A stretch of 64,000 bases of DNA. Origin: 66-474 sp964489055. GTDB taxonomy: Bacteria; Pseudomonadota; Gammaproteobacteria; Xanthomonadales; Rhodanobacteraceae. Under the pieces are notes generated by a model that worked only from the letters and a program-made list of their open reading frames with translations, was not told the DNA's origin and did no database searches. The position numbers and the translations under genes are program-made. Below are positions 50,071-58,138 of the stretch, one piece after another (position 1 is the first letter of the stretch; each line of letters opens with the position of its first letter). Location: the NCBI GenBank assembly GCA_964489055.1, contig CAZAXF010000001.1, positions 62,001-126,000 on the forward strand. Direction: 5' to 3'.

Positions 50071-52776
50071 ATGAACGCATCTGCCTCGAACGCCCTGGCG
50101 ATACCGCCGCCGCCCAGGCTGCCGCCGGCACTGCCACGGGCGGGCATTTCGCGCGATGCCCGCGCGGCGCTGCGGCAACTGCTCGATGACCATGCCCGCG
50201 CCCTGACCGCGGCGTTTCGCCAGGGTGCCGATGCCACCGCGCTGGCGCGCGCCCGCTCGGAGGTCGTTGGCATGGTGTGCGCGCGCGCGTGGTCGGCGTA
50301 CGTGGGCGAATCGGAACAGGCCGCGCTGTTTGCCGTGGGGGGATTCGGGCACGGCCTGCTGTTTCCGTTTTCCGACGTGGACCTGCTGGTGCTGCACGAG
50401 CCGGCACCGGAAAGCGGACTGATGCGTGCGCTGGAGGCCTTCTTCGCCTGCCTGTGGGACGTGGGCCTGAAGCCGGGACAGGCGGTGCGCACCCTGGCGC
50501 AATGCCGCGAGATTGCCGCAGCGGATGTCAGCGTCTTCACCAGCCTGCTGGATGCGCGCCGCATCGCCGGTGCCGACGGCTTCGTGGCGGCGCTGCGTGC
50601 CCTGACCGACGATGCGGAGCTGTGGCCGCCCGATGCCTACCTTGCCGCCAAGCTCGAAGAGCGCGCGCAACGCCACGCGCGCCACGACGACACCACCCAC
50701 AACCTCGAACCGGACCTCAAGGACGGCCCCGGCGGCCTGCGCAACCTCGACCTGATCCGCTGGCTGGGCAAGCGGCTGGTCGGGGTGGATGATCTTGACG
50801 GCCTGGTGCGCGCCAGGCTGCTGGAAATGAGCGAGCGCGACGCCCTGCGCGAGGCGCGCGAAGTCTTGCGCCGCGACCGCTACGGCCTGCACCTGGAGGC
50901 CGGGCGTGCCGAGGAGCGCCTGCTGTTCGACTGGCAGCGCGCGGTCGCGGCGCGACTGGGCTACGAGGACGTCAACACGGTCGGCAACGACGCGGTCGAG
51001 CGCTTCATGCAGGACTACTTTCGCGCCGCCGGCACCACCGAGCGGTTGCTGGTCCAGTTGCTGGAGCGCATGCACGAATACCTGAACCCGCTGCCGCCGC
51101 CGCGCGACCTCGACGCCACCTTCGTGCTGCGCGGCAGCCGCCTGGAACTGCGCGATCCGGACTGGCTGCTGGGTGCGCCCGAGGGGCTGATCGAGGTGTT
51201 CGTGCGCCGCTTCGATGCCGAAGGCTGCACCGGCATCACCGCCGCCATGATGCGCGCGGTGGAACACGCGCTGGTGTACCACGGCACCGCGTTGTCCCGG
51301 AACCCGGAGGTGCTGGCCGCGTTTGCCGCACTGCTGCGGCGCGGCGCCGAAGCGGTGCGGGTGCTCGAAGCCCTGAACCGGCACGGCGTGCTGGCGGTGA
51401 TCCTGCCACCGTTCGCGCGCGTGGTCGGACGCATGCAATACGACCTGTTCCACGTCTACACCGTCGATGAGCACACCCTGCGCGTGCTTCGCAACATCGC
51501 GCGCTACGCCGAGCCCGAGGCACGCGCCTCGCTGCCACTGGCGTGCGATGCCTTCGCGCGGCTGGCCAAGCCCGAACTGCTGCTGCTTGCGGCGTTGTTC
51601 CACGACATCGCCAAGGGCCGCGGCGGCGATCATTCCAAGCTCGGCGAAACCGAGGCACGCGCGTTCTGCCGCAGCCTGGGCCTTGGCGACGACGACACCG
51701 AGGAAGTCGCGTGGCTGGTGCGCTGGCACCTTCTGATGAGCGTCACCGCGCAGCGCCAGGACACGGCCGATCCGGAAGTCGTGCACCGTTTCGCCGTGCA
51801 GGTGGGCGACTGGACCCGGCTGGACATGCTGTACCTGCTCACCATCGCCGACATCGCCGGCACCAACCCGAAACTCTGGAATTCCTGGAAGGACCGCCTG
51901 CTGGCCGACCTGTACGTGGCCGCGCGCTACGTGTTGCGGCGTGACATGCAGCGCCCTGCACGCGCCGAAGTGCGCGTGCGCGAGGCGCGCGAACGCACGC
52001 TCGCGATCATGGCCGAACAGGGCCTCGACGCGGCGGCTGCGCGCGCGGTGCTGGATGACTTTCCCGACACCGCGCTGCTGCGCCAGCAACCAGAGCTGCT
52101 GGCGTGGCAGGCCGGATCGCTGCTGGAATCGGCCGGCGTCGAAACCGTGGTCGCGGTGCGTCCGCCGGATGTGCGTGGCGGCACCGAGGTGTTCGTGTGC
52201 ACGCCCGACCGCGACGGCGTGTTCGCCGCGGTGGTTGCCACGCTCGACCGCCTGCGCCTGGACGTGGTGGCCGCGCGCGTGATGACGGCAGGCGATGGCC
52301 GTGCGCTGGATACCTTCACGGTGCTGGAAACCGGATCGCAAACACCGGTGTCGCCGGCGCGCGCGCGTGAACTGCGCGGCGCGCTCGAGCGCGTGCTCGC
52401 GGGCGGCAGCCTGCGCACCCGGCCCGCGCGGCGCAACCTGGCCCGGCGCCTGCGGCATTTCCAGCGGCCGCCGCGCATCGACTTCCACGGTGATGAAGGC
52501 CAGCCGCTCACCCGCCTGGCGCTGGTCTGCAGCGACCGGCCCGGCCTGCTGGTTGCCATCGCCCAGGCGTTCCTGGAAACCGGTGTGCGCGTACGCGACG
52601 CGCGCATCGCGACTTTCGGCGACCAGGTGGAAGACTTTTTCGAACTCAGCGACGGCAACGACCGGCCGCTGGACGCGTCGCTGCAGAGGGCGCTGCGCGT
52701 GGCGCTGCAGCGGCACCTTGCGCCGGCGCACCAGGCGGGCGAGCAGGACGTCGCCGGCCATTCGCCGCGTACTTGA
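50071..52776 (+). CDS. glnD: Bifunctional uridylyltransferase/uridylyl-removing enzyme GlnD (901 aa)
   Basis: GlnD senses glutamine and modifies or demodifies PII proteins, setting nitrogen control. The nucleotidyltransferase domain has VGGFGHGLLFPFSDVDLLVL; the two metal-binding Asp are kept, but the usual GxGRxEL form reads GFGHGLL. The linker motif NLEPDLKDGPGGLRNLDLIR is canonical. The HD uridylyl-removing domain shows VDEHTLRVLRNI and LLAALFHDIAKGRGGDHSKL. Two C-terminal ACT domains are near residues 705-780 and 820-885 (LALVCSDRPGLLVAIAQAFL). The ATG at 50071 begins the conserved region; the frame is open from 49888. It is in line with map and dapD. Confidence 0.94.
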   Translation: MNASASNALAIPPPPRLPPALPRAGISRDARAALRQLLDDHARALTAAFRQGADATALARARSEVVGMVCARAWSAYVGESEQAALFAVGGFGHGLLFPFSDVDLLVLHEPAPESGLMRALEAFFACLWDVGLKPGQAVRTLAQCREIAAADVSVFTSLLDARRIAGADGFVAALRALTDDAELWPPDAYLAAKLEERAQRHARHDDTTHNLEPDLKDGPGGLRNLDLIRWLGKRLVGVDDLDGLVRARLLEMSERDALREAREVLRRDRYGLHLEAGRAEERLLFDWQRAVAARLGYEDVNTVGNDAVERFMQDYFRAAGTTERLLVQLLERMHEYLNPLPPPRDLDATFVLRGSRLELRDPDWLLGAPEGLIEVFVRRFDAEGCTGITAAMMRAVEHALVYHGTALSRNPEVLAAFAALLRRGAEAVRVLEALNRHGVLAVILPPFARVVGRMQYDLFHVYTVDEHTLRVLRNIARYAEPEARASLPLACDAFARLAKPELLLLAALFHDIAKGRGGDHSKLGETEARAFCRSLGLGDDDTEEVAWLVRWHLLMSVTAQRQDTADPEVVHRFAVQVGDWTRLDMLYLLTIADIAGTNPKLWNSWKDRLLADLYVAARYVLRRDMQRPARAEVRVREARERTLAIMAEQGLDAAAARAVLDDFPDTALLRQQPELLAWQAGSLLESAGVETVVAVRPPDVRGGTEVFVCTPDRDGVFAAVVATLDRLRLDVVAARVMTAGDGRALDTFTVLETGSQTPVSPARARELRGALERVLAGGSLRTRPARRNLARRLRHFQRPPRIDFHGDEGQPLTRLALVCSDRPGLLVAIAQAFLETGVRVRDARIATFGDQVEDFFELSDGNDRPLDASLQRALRVALQRHLAPAHQAGEQDVAGHSPRT

Positions 52777-52909
52777 CCCGGATACGCGAAACGCCCCGCG
52801 ACCGGCATGTACACTGCGGCATCCCGCGTGCCGGCGCAGCCCCACGGGCCGCCGCGTGCGACGCGATCCGGCGCCGGCCACCGGCCGGGCGCCCGAGTGG
52901 AGAAATGGC

Positions 52910-53743
52910 ATGCATGAACTCAAGCAAGTGGTCGATGCGGCGTGGGAACACCGCGACGCGCTGAACGACGCCGAGGCGGGTACGGTTCGGGTTGCGCTGG
53001 ATCACGTGCTCGACGAGCTGGAAGAAGGCCGGCTGCGCGTGGCCGAGCCGGACGGGCAGGGCGCGTGGCACGTCAACGAGTGGATCAAGCGCGCGATCCT
53101 GCTGTACTTTCGCACCCAGCCGATCCGGGTGATGGATGGCGGCCCGATGCCGGCGTTCGACAAGGTGCCGCTGCGGTTCGCCGCGTCCGGTGCAGGGGCC
53201 TTTGCCGGCGTGGGCGCGCGCATCGTGCCCGGCGCACTGGTACGCCGCGGCGCCTTCGTCGGCGACGACGCGGTGCTGATGCCCGGCTACGTCAACATCG
53301 GTGCCCACATCGGCGCCGGCAGCATGGTCGACACCTGGGCCACGGTCGGATCGTGCGCCCAGATCGGCGCGCGCGTGCACCTGTCCGGCGGCGTCGGCAT
53401 CGGCGGCGTGCTCGAACCCTTGCAGGCCAACCCCACCATCATCGAGGACGACTGCTTCATCGGCGCGCGTTCGGAAGTGGTCGAAGGCGTGATCGTCGAG
53501 CACGGCAGCGTGCTCGGAATGGGCGTGTACCTTGGCCAGTCCACCCGCATCTACGACCGCGCCACCGGGAAGATCAGCTACGGCCGCATCCCCGCCGGCA
53601 GCGTCGTCGTCGCCGGCTCGCTGCCCGCCGCCGACGGCTCGCACAGCCTCTACGCCGCCGTCATCGTCAAGCGCGTGGACGACAAGACCCGCGCCAAGAC
53701 CTCCATCAACGAGTTGTTGAGAACAGGTGCGAGGGACGAGTAG
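52910..53743 (+). CDS. dapD: Tetrahydrodipicolinate N-succinyltransferase (277 aa)
   Basis: DapD succinylates tetrahydrodipicolinate in the lysine/meso-DAP pathway. The N-terminal helical domain (MHELKQVVDAAWEHRDALND) is followed by a left-handed beta helix: VPGALVRRGAFVGDDAVLMP, VNIGAHIGAGSMVDTWATVG and HLSGGVGIGGVLEPLQANPT. The C-terminal part has YGRIPAGSVVVAGSLPAADG. Length equals that of E. coli (274). The ATG at 52910 is in the frame that remains open from 52295, but the upstream part is a shadow of glnD. dapE follows after two intervening genes, giving a lysine-branch group. Confidence 0.95.
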   Translation: MHELKQVVDAAWEHRDALNDAEAGTVRVALDHVLDELEEGRLRVAEPDGQGAWHVNEWIKRAILLYFRTQPIRVMDGGPMPAFDKVPLRFAASGAGAFAGVGARIVPGALVRRGAFVGDDAVLMPGYVNIGAHIGAGSMVDTWATVGSCAQIGARVHLSGGVGIGGVLEPLQANPTIIEDDCFIGARSEVVEGVIVEHGSVLGMGVYLGQSTRIYDRATGKISYGRIPAGSVVVAGSLPAADGSHSLYAAVIVKRVDDKTRAKTSINELLRTGARDE

Positions 53744-53744
53744 C

Positions 53745-53840
53745 GAGCAGTGAGGGGCATCGCCGTGCATTCACCGTTGCGAAATCCGGTTTGCGTTCTC
53801 GACCCCGGTCCCTCATCCCTCATCCCTCGTCCCTCGTCCC
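53745..53840. repeat. Inverted simple repeats after dapD
   Basis: GCGAGGGACGAGTAGCGAGC near the dapD stop is partly complementary to CCCTCATCCCTCGTCCCTCG near 53813, so the transcript could fold into an imperfect hairpin. The stretch separates dapD from the arsC-like gene and may attenuate transcription, though no T-run follows. Confidence 0.6.
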
Positions 53841-53858
53841 GTTACGGAGCACCGACAA

Positions 53859-54224
53859 ATGTCTGAAATTCAGCTCACCGTATATGGCCTCACCACCTGC
53901 GACACCTGCCGCAAGGCGCGCCGGTGGCTGGATCGGTTCGGCGTGGAACACGAATTCGTCGATTACCGGGCGAACCCGGTGCCGGTGGCGACGCTGAAGG
54001 ACTGGGTGGCGCAGCTTGGTGGGTGGGAGAAGCTGGTCAACAAGTCCTCGACGACCTGGCGGAATTTGTTGCCGCAGCGGAAGAACCCCGGCAGCGATCC
54101 GGAGTGGACGCTGTTGCTGAAGGAATACCCGGCGCTGATCCGGCGGCCGGTGGTGGTGGATGCGGATGGCAACGTCGGGGTCGGTTTCAGCGACAATGCG
54201 TTCAAGAAACGCTTTGGAAGGTAA
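53859..54224 (+). CDS. ArsC/Spx-family protein, YffB type (121 aa)
   Basis: A thioredoxin-fold protein of the arsenate reductase (ArsC) family. The N-terminus QLTVYGLTTCDTCRKARRWL has a CDTC pair, in contrast to the single active Cys of true ArsC. Other landmarks are EHEFVDYRANPVPVATLKDW, a WRNL segment and the C-terminal LIRRPVVVDADGNVGVGFSD with the family Arg-Arg-Pro. It most resembles the YffB/Spx branch of unknown physiological substrate, possibly a glutathione-dependent reductase. The ATG at 53859 has GGAG upstream. It lies between dapD and dapE as in related genomes, where it is often simply annotated arsC. Confidence 0.88.
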   Translation: MSEIQLTVYGLTTCDTCRKARRWLDRFGVEHEFVDYRANPVPVATLKDWVAQLGGWEKLVNKSSTTWRNLLPQRKNPGSDPEWTLLLKEYPALIRRPVVVDADGNVGVGFSDNAFKKRFGR

Positions 54225-54230
54225 GGCCCG

Positions 54231-55295
54231 ATGAGCCGCAGCGAGGCCCGCCGTTGTTTGAAGAACCTGCGGGTCGAACGCGACAACGAGGCGTTGTACA
54301 CGCGGCTGGCGGCGGTGGCGCGTGACCCGCGCCTGGCGCGCGCCTACCGGCGCATCGCGGCCGGCGAACGGGCCAACGCGGCATTCTGGGAAGCCCGGCT
54401 CGGTGAAATGGGCGTGGCGGTGCCCACGATCCGCCCGCGCGCACGGGTGCGCGTGCTCGGCGCGCTGGCCAAATGGTTCGGCACCGGCTTCGTGATGCCG
54501 ACCGTGGTGCGCCTGGAACACGCCGATCACCTGGAAACGCCGGTCGACCGCGAGGGCCATCGCGACCACTTCGTGCCCGCGGGGCGGCGCGCGGCGCGCG
54601 CGCATCGCCACGGTGATGCGGGCGGCAACACCCTGCGCGCCTCGGTGCTGGGCGCCAACGACGGCCTGGTTTCCAACGTCAGCCTGGTGATGGGCATGGC
54701 CGGCGCCGCCACCGGCAACCACGCGGTGCTGCTGGCGGGCCTGGCCGGGCTGGTCGCGGGCGCGTGCTCGATGGCGCTGGGCGAATGGCTGTCGGTCAAA
54801 AGCTCGCGCGAGTTCTACCAGGCCCAGATCACCGAACGTGCCGAACGCCTGGCGGTGGCGCCGGAAGAGGGAACACGCCACATCGCCGGGATCTATCGCC
54901 AGAAGGGACTCGATCGCGCCAAGGCCGAACACCTGGCCGGACACCTCGCGGAAAGCCCGCGCACGGCCCTGGACACCATGGTGCGCGAGGACCTGGGCGT
55001 CGATCCGTCCGAGCTCGGCGGTTCGGCGTGGAGTGCGGCGATCTCGTCGTTCGGTTTCTTCGCGTTCGGCGCCATCTTTCCGGTGGCGCCTTATTTCTGG
55101 CTTGGCGGCCGCACCGCGATGTTCGCGAGCATGGGCACGACCTTCGTCGGCCTGTGCCTGATCGCGGTGGGCACGTCGCTGTTCACCGGTCGCGGGCTGG
55201 CGTTCTCGATCGCGCGGCAGTTCGCGATCACCGCCAGCGCGGCGGCGATCACCTACGGCGTCGGGCACCTGCTGGGGACCGTCATCACGGGCTGA
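54231..55295 (+). CDS. VIT1/CCC1-family transporter with N-terminal ferritin-like domain (354 aa)
   Basis: Residues 1-105 look like a degenerate ferritin/rubrerythrin-like four-helix domain (NEALYTRLAAVARDPRLARA, RIAAGERANAAFWEARLGEM). A short charged, His-containing loop (REGHRDHFVPAGRRAARAHR) leads to the VIT domain: LRASVLGANDGLVSNVSLVM, GACSMALGEWLSVKSSREFY and four further membrane segments. The architecture matches MbfA-like iron or manganese exporters, in which the ferritin part binds iron and the VIT part exports it. Here the ferritin half lacks several of the expected Glu/His pairs. The ATG at 54231 is six bases after the stop of the arsC-like gene. Confidence 0.85.
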   Translation: MSRSEARRCLKNLRVERDNEALYTRLAAVARDPRLARAYRRIAAGERANAAFWEARLGEMGVAVPTIRPRARVRVLGALAKWFGTGFVMPTVVRLEHADHLETPVDREGHRDHFVPAGRRAARAHRHGDAGGNTLRASVLGANDGLVSNVSLVMGMAGAATGNHAVLLAGLAGLVAGACSMALGEWLSVKSSREFYQAQITERAERLAVAPEEGTRHIAGIYRQKGLDRAKAEHLAGHLAESPRTALDTMVREDLGVDPSELGGSAWSAAISSFGFFAFGAIFPVAPYFWLGGRTAMFASMGTTFVGLCLIAVGTSLFTGRGLAFSIARQFAITASAAAITYGVGHLLGTVITG

Positions 55296-55416
55296 TGGTT
55301 TCGGCCCGGCCGCGCCGAGTCGGCGTGTACAATCCGTGTCCTGCGCGGCCAAACGTGACCACGTGCCCGGAATCCGCGGCCTCGCCCGGCACCCACACCG
55401 CGTGAGTTGGATCGAG

Positions 55417-55797
55417 ATGGACTACTACGACCCCGAAGTCGAACCCGTGGCCGAAGAGTGGCTCGAGCTCGACGAAGACGAACGCATCAGCCTGGTGGAG
55501 GTGTTCCACGAATCGGCGGGTATCGAGCCCCCGGAGAGCGGCTCCCTGCTTCACGCATCATTCCACGTGATCGTGGAAAACCAGGTCGCGATGGGCGTCG
55601 AGGGCGTACGTGAGGCGATTGCAAGGCTGGTCGAGGGAGGATTGCCGCGGCATGAAGCGGTGCATGCCGTCGCGGCGGTCGTGTCGGAAGATCTCTTCGA
55701 CCTGATGGAGGGGACGTCACAGAAGTTCAACGCCGAACGTTACCGCGGGCGCCTCGACAAGCTGACCGCGAAGCGCTGGAGGAAGGGCAAATGGTAG
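55417..55797 (+). CDS. Conserved hypothetical protein (126 aa)
   Basis: A soluble, acidic protein starting MDYYDPEVEPVAEEWLELDE, with a likely helical middle (DERISLVEVFHESAGIEPPE, then SLLHASFHVIVENQVAMGVE) and a basic tail. The His-x-x-x-His-x-x-x-Glu-Asn pattern in LLHASFHVIVENQ could bind a metal, but it is also consistent with a helical repeat. No family was recognised with confidence; its sequence style resembles domains of unknown function found next to dapE in related bacteria. ATG at 55417 was chosen; GTG at 55402 is an alternative. It lies 70 bases before dapE. Confidence 0.75.
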   Translation: MDYYDPEVEPVAEEWLELDEDERISLVEVFHESAGIEPPESGSLLHASFHVIVENQVAMGVEGVREAIARLVEGGLPRHEAVHAVAAVVSEDLFDLMEGTSQKFNAERYRGRLDKLTAKRWRKGKW

Positions 55798-55867
55798 GTT
55801 TGCCGGCGGCGGTGCCGGCCCGGGTGCGCCTGGCGCGTGCGCCGCTTGCACGCGGACGCGCAACGCC

Positions 55868-57001
55868 ATGACCGACGTGCTCGAGCTGACGTCGGATCTG
55901 ATCCGCCGCCGTTCGCTCACCCCCGATGACGCCGGCTGTCTGGCGTTGATCACGGCGCGGCTGGAACGCTGCGGCTTCGACTGCGAAGGGCTGCGCTACG
56001 GCGAGGTGTCGAACCTGTGGGCGACGCACGGGCAGGGCGCGCCGGTGCTGGTGTTCCTGGGCCACGTCGACGTGGTGCCGAGCGGCCCGGAAGCGGACTG
56101 GACCACGCCACCGTTCGAGCCCACGGTGCGCAACGGCATGTTGTGCGGACGCGGCGCGGCGGACATGAAGTCCGGCGTGGCGGCGATGGTGGTGGCGTTG
56201 GAAGAATTCGTGGCCGCGGAGCCCGACCACCCCGGCACGGTCGCGCTGCTGCTGACCAGCGACGAGGAAGGTCCGACCAATCTCCACGGCGTGCGCCGGG
56301 TCGCGCAGCATTTTCGCGAAACCGGCCAGCGCATCGACTGGTGCGTGGTGGGCGAAGCTTCATCGAAGCAGCAACTGGGCGACCGGATCCGCGTGGGCAG
56401 GCGCGGATCCCTTTCCATGAAACTCACCGTGCGCGGCGTGCAGGGCCACGTCGCCTATCCGGAGCTTGCGAAGAATCCCATCCATGCCGTCGCGCCGGCG
56501 CTGGCCGAACTGGCCACCACGCGCTGGGACGATGGCAACGACGACTTCCCGCCGACCACGTTCCAGGTCTCCAACATCCACGGCGGCACCGGCGCGGTGA
56601 ACGTGATTCCCGGCAGCGTGGTGCTGGATGCGAACTTCCGTTTCAGCACCGCCAGCAGTGCGGATTCGTTGCGCCAGCGCACCGAGGCGATCCTGGAAAA
56701 CCACGGTGTCGAGCACGCGATCGACTGGAACCTGTCCGGCGAGCCGTTCCATTCGCCCGAAGGGGGGCGCCTTCGCGAAATCGTGATCGAGGCGTGCCGC
56801 GAGGTGTGCGGCATCGAGCCCGAGCCCAGCACCGGCGGCGGCACCTCCGACGGCCGCTTCATCGCGCCGCTGGGCGCGGAAGTCGTCGAGGTCGGCCCGG
56901 TCAACGCCACCATCCACAAGGTCGACGAGTGCGTCGCGCTGGATGACCTGGAGCGCCTGCCGGCGCTGTACCTGGCGATCACCCGGCGGCTGCTCGGCTG
57001 A
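55868..57001 (+). CDS. dapE: Succinyl-diaminopimelate desuccinylase (377 aa)
   Basis: DapE hydrolyses N-succinyl-LL-DAP in the lysine/meso-DAP branch begun by DapD upstream. The di-zinc peptidase family M20 motifs are complete: LVFLGHVDVVPSGPEADWTT, CGRGAADMKSGVAAMVVALE, LLLTSDEEGPTNLHGVRRVA and, near the C-terminus, EPSTGGGTSDGRFIAPLGAE. Length equals E. coli DapE (375). The ATG at 55868 has only a weak ribosome site (GGACGC). It faces the convergent glycosidase-like lipoprotein gene, with 23 bases between their stops. Confidence 0.95.
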   Translation: MTDVLELTSDLIRRRSLTPDDAGCLALITARLERCGFDCEGLRYGEVSNLWATHGQGAPVLVFLGHVDVVPSGPEADWTTPPFEPTVRNGMLCGRGAADMKSGVAAMVVALEEFVAAEPDHPGTVALLLTSDEEGPTNLHGVRRVAQHFRETGQRIDWCVVGEASSKQQLGDRIRVGRRGSLSMKLTVRGVQGHVAYPELAKNPIHAVAPALAELATTRWDDGNDDFPPTTFQVSNIHGGTGAVNVIPGSVVLDANFRFSTASSADSLRQRTEAILENHGVEHAIDWNLSGEPFHSPEGGRLREIVIEACREVCGIEPEPSTGGGTSDGRFIAPLGAEVVEVGPVNATIHKVDECVALDDLERLPALYLAITRRLLG

Positions 57002-57024
57002 CGGATCCCGTCGGGCCGGCACCG

Positions 57025-57840
57025 CTATCCGGGCGACGCTGACGCGAACACCGCGAAGATGCCGGCGTAGGGCTTGACCATGAAGGCCGGCGCGCCGTAG
57101 TAATTGCCGTCCACGTAGATCTGCGACAGCGTGCCGTCGAGATACAGCGCGTCGCGACAGCCCAGCTTGTCGCGAAACAGGGTCGCGAAATCGTGGAAAT
57201 TGACCGGCGCGGTGCTGACGGCGAACGTCACCTTGCCGGGTGTCGGCGCGCACACGCCCGAGCGCCATTTCATGCTGTCCGACGCGGCATCGAAGTGCGG
57301 GTTGAGCTTGCCGTCGATCACCAGCATCGGGCCGGACTGCGTGGCCACGCGCGGGTGCCTGTGCGCGTCTGCGAAGCGCGAGGTCGTTTCGACCAGCGCG
57401 CGTCCGTCGGCATCGATTGCGAACACGCCATTGGGCAGCAGGGAAAAATTGCCCGCGGCGGGGTCACCGTGCGCGGTGTTGAGTGGTTTCAGCGGCTTGC
57501 CGTCCTCGACGTACAGACCCAGCGGTTCGCCACGGGCGTCATAGATGCCCGCGTTGGCGGCGAACAGCAGGGTCTTCCCGCGCGCCGTGCCCCACGCCTG
57601 CAGCGCATGGATGCTGGAGAAGGGCTTGCCCGTGGCTGGATCGCGCCAGTGCAGGCCCAGTTGCACCTTGGAAAGATCCAGCGTGACCACCCGGTAGTGC
57701 ACGTTCTTGAAGGCAACGTCATGGCTGGTGATGCCGCGCGCCGAGGGCGCGCAGCCGCCCAGGAGCACCGCCAGGACGACGATCATGGCCCGGAGCATGC
57801 CGGGCAGGCGGTGGGTGACGCGGACGCCGGGTGCGTTCAT
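57025..57840 (-). CDS. Exported phosphodiester glycosidase-family lipoprotein (271 aa)
   Basis: The signal peptide has a lipobox (MIVVLAVLLGGCAPSARG). The mature part belongs to the phosphodiester glycosidase (NAGPA/YigE, DUF2233) type: QAWGTARGKTLLFAANAGIY with DARGEPLGLYVEDGKPLKPL, VATQSGPMLVIDGKLNPHFD and CRDALYLDGTLSQIYVDGN. These are its usual conserved Asn, Asp and Gly clusters. The family cleaves phosphodiester-linked sugars or acts on cell-wall polymers, but its bacterial substrate is generally unknown. The start at 57840 gives a basic n-region; ATG at 57798 would also work. The frame is open to 58053 because it runs over a family A repeat. Confidence 0.85.
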   Translation of the reverse strand: MNAPGVRVTHRLPGMLRAMIVVLAVLLGGCAPSARGITSHDVAFKNVHYRVVTLDLSKVQLGLHWRDPATGKPFSSIHALQAWGTARGKTLLFAANAGIYDARGEPLGLYVEDGKPLKPLNTAHGDPAAGNFSLLPNGVFAIDADGRALVETTSRFADAHRHPRVATQSGPMLVIDGKLNPHFDAASDSMKWRSGVCAPTPGKVTFAVSTAPVNFHDFATLFRDKLGCRDALYLDGTLSQIYVDGNYYGAPAFMVKPYAGIFAVFASASPG

Positions 57841-57899
57841 GCCGCGATGGTCGCCGGGGAACGCGGGCCGATGCAAGCGCTGCGCGCAAGATGAACGGA

Positions 57900-58040
57900 C
57901 TTGCTTCGTGGCGCATTCAGGTACCGGTTCCAGTGTTTGGCGGGATCGCAGGTGTGGTGCGCCGGAATCGACGGGGCTTGGTCGAACGGTGCTTCGACTC
58001 CGCTTGCCGGCGCAAGCTGCGCTCAGCACCAACGGGCAGC
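57900..58040. repeat. MITE-like repeat, family A (degenerate copy 3)
   Basis: The core TCGAACGGTGCTTCGACTCC, then GCTTGCCGGCGCAAGCTGCG and CTCAGCACCAACGGG match the family A core at 3430-3485 with several changes. The left end GCGCATTCAGGTACCGG is weakly similar to the terminal repeat. With the family C palindrome at 58055-58112 it fills the 298-base divergent-looking gap before the acylase stop. Confidence 0.65.
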
Positions 58041-58054
58041 GTCGCATCGCCATG

Positions 58055-58112
58055 CTTCACGTGCACGAAGTGCACGCTACGCAACCCCGTAGCGTGCGCT
58101 CTGCGCACGAAC
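58055..58112. repeat. Interspersed palindromic repeat, family C (copy 4)
   Basis: CACGTGCACGAAGTGCACGC followed by TACGCAACCCCGTAGCGTGC and GCTCTGCGCACGAACGGGCG: two palindromic arms in inverted order. Matches the other family C copies over the GTAGCGTGCGC core. It lies just downstream of the acylase homologue. Confidence 0.7.
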
Positions 58113-58138
58113 GGGCGTCCCGGTCAGCGCCCGTGGGT

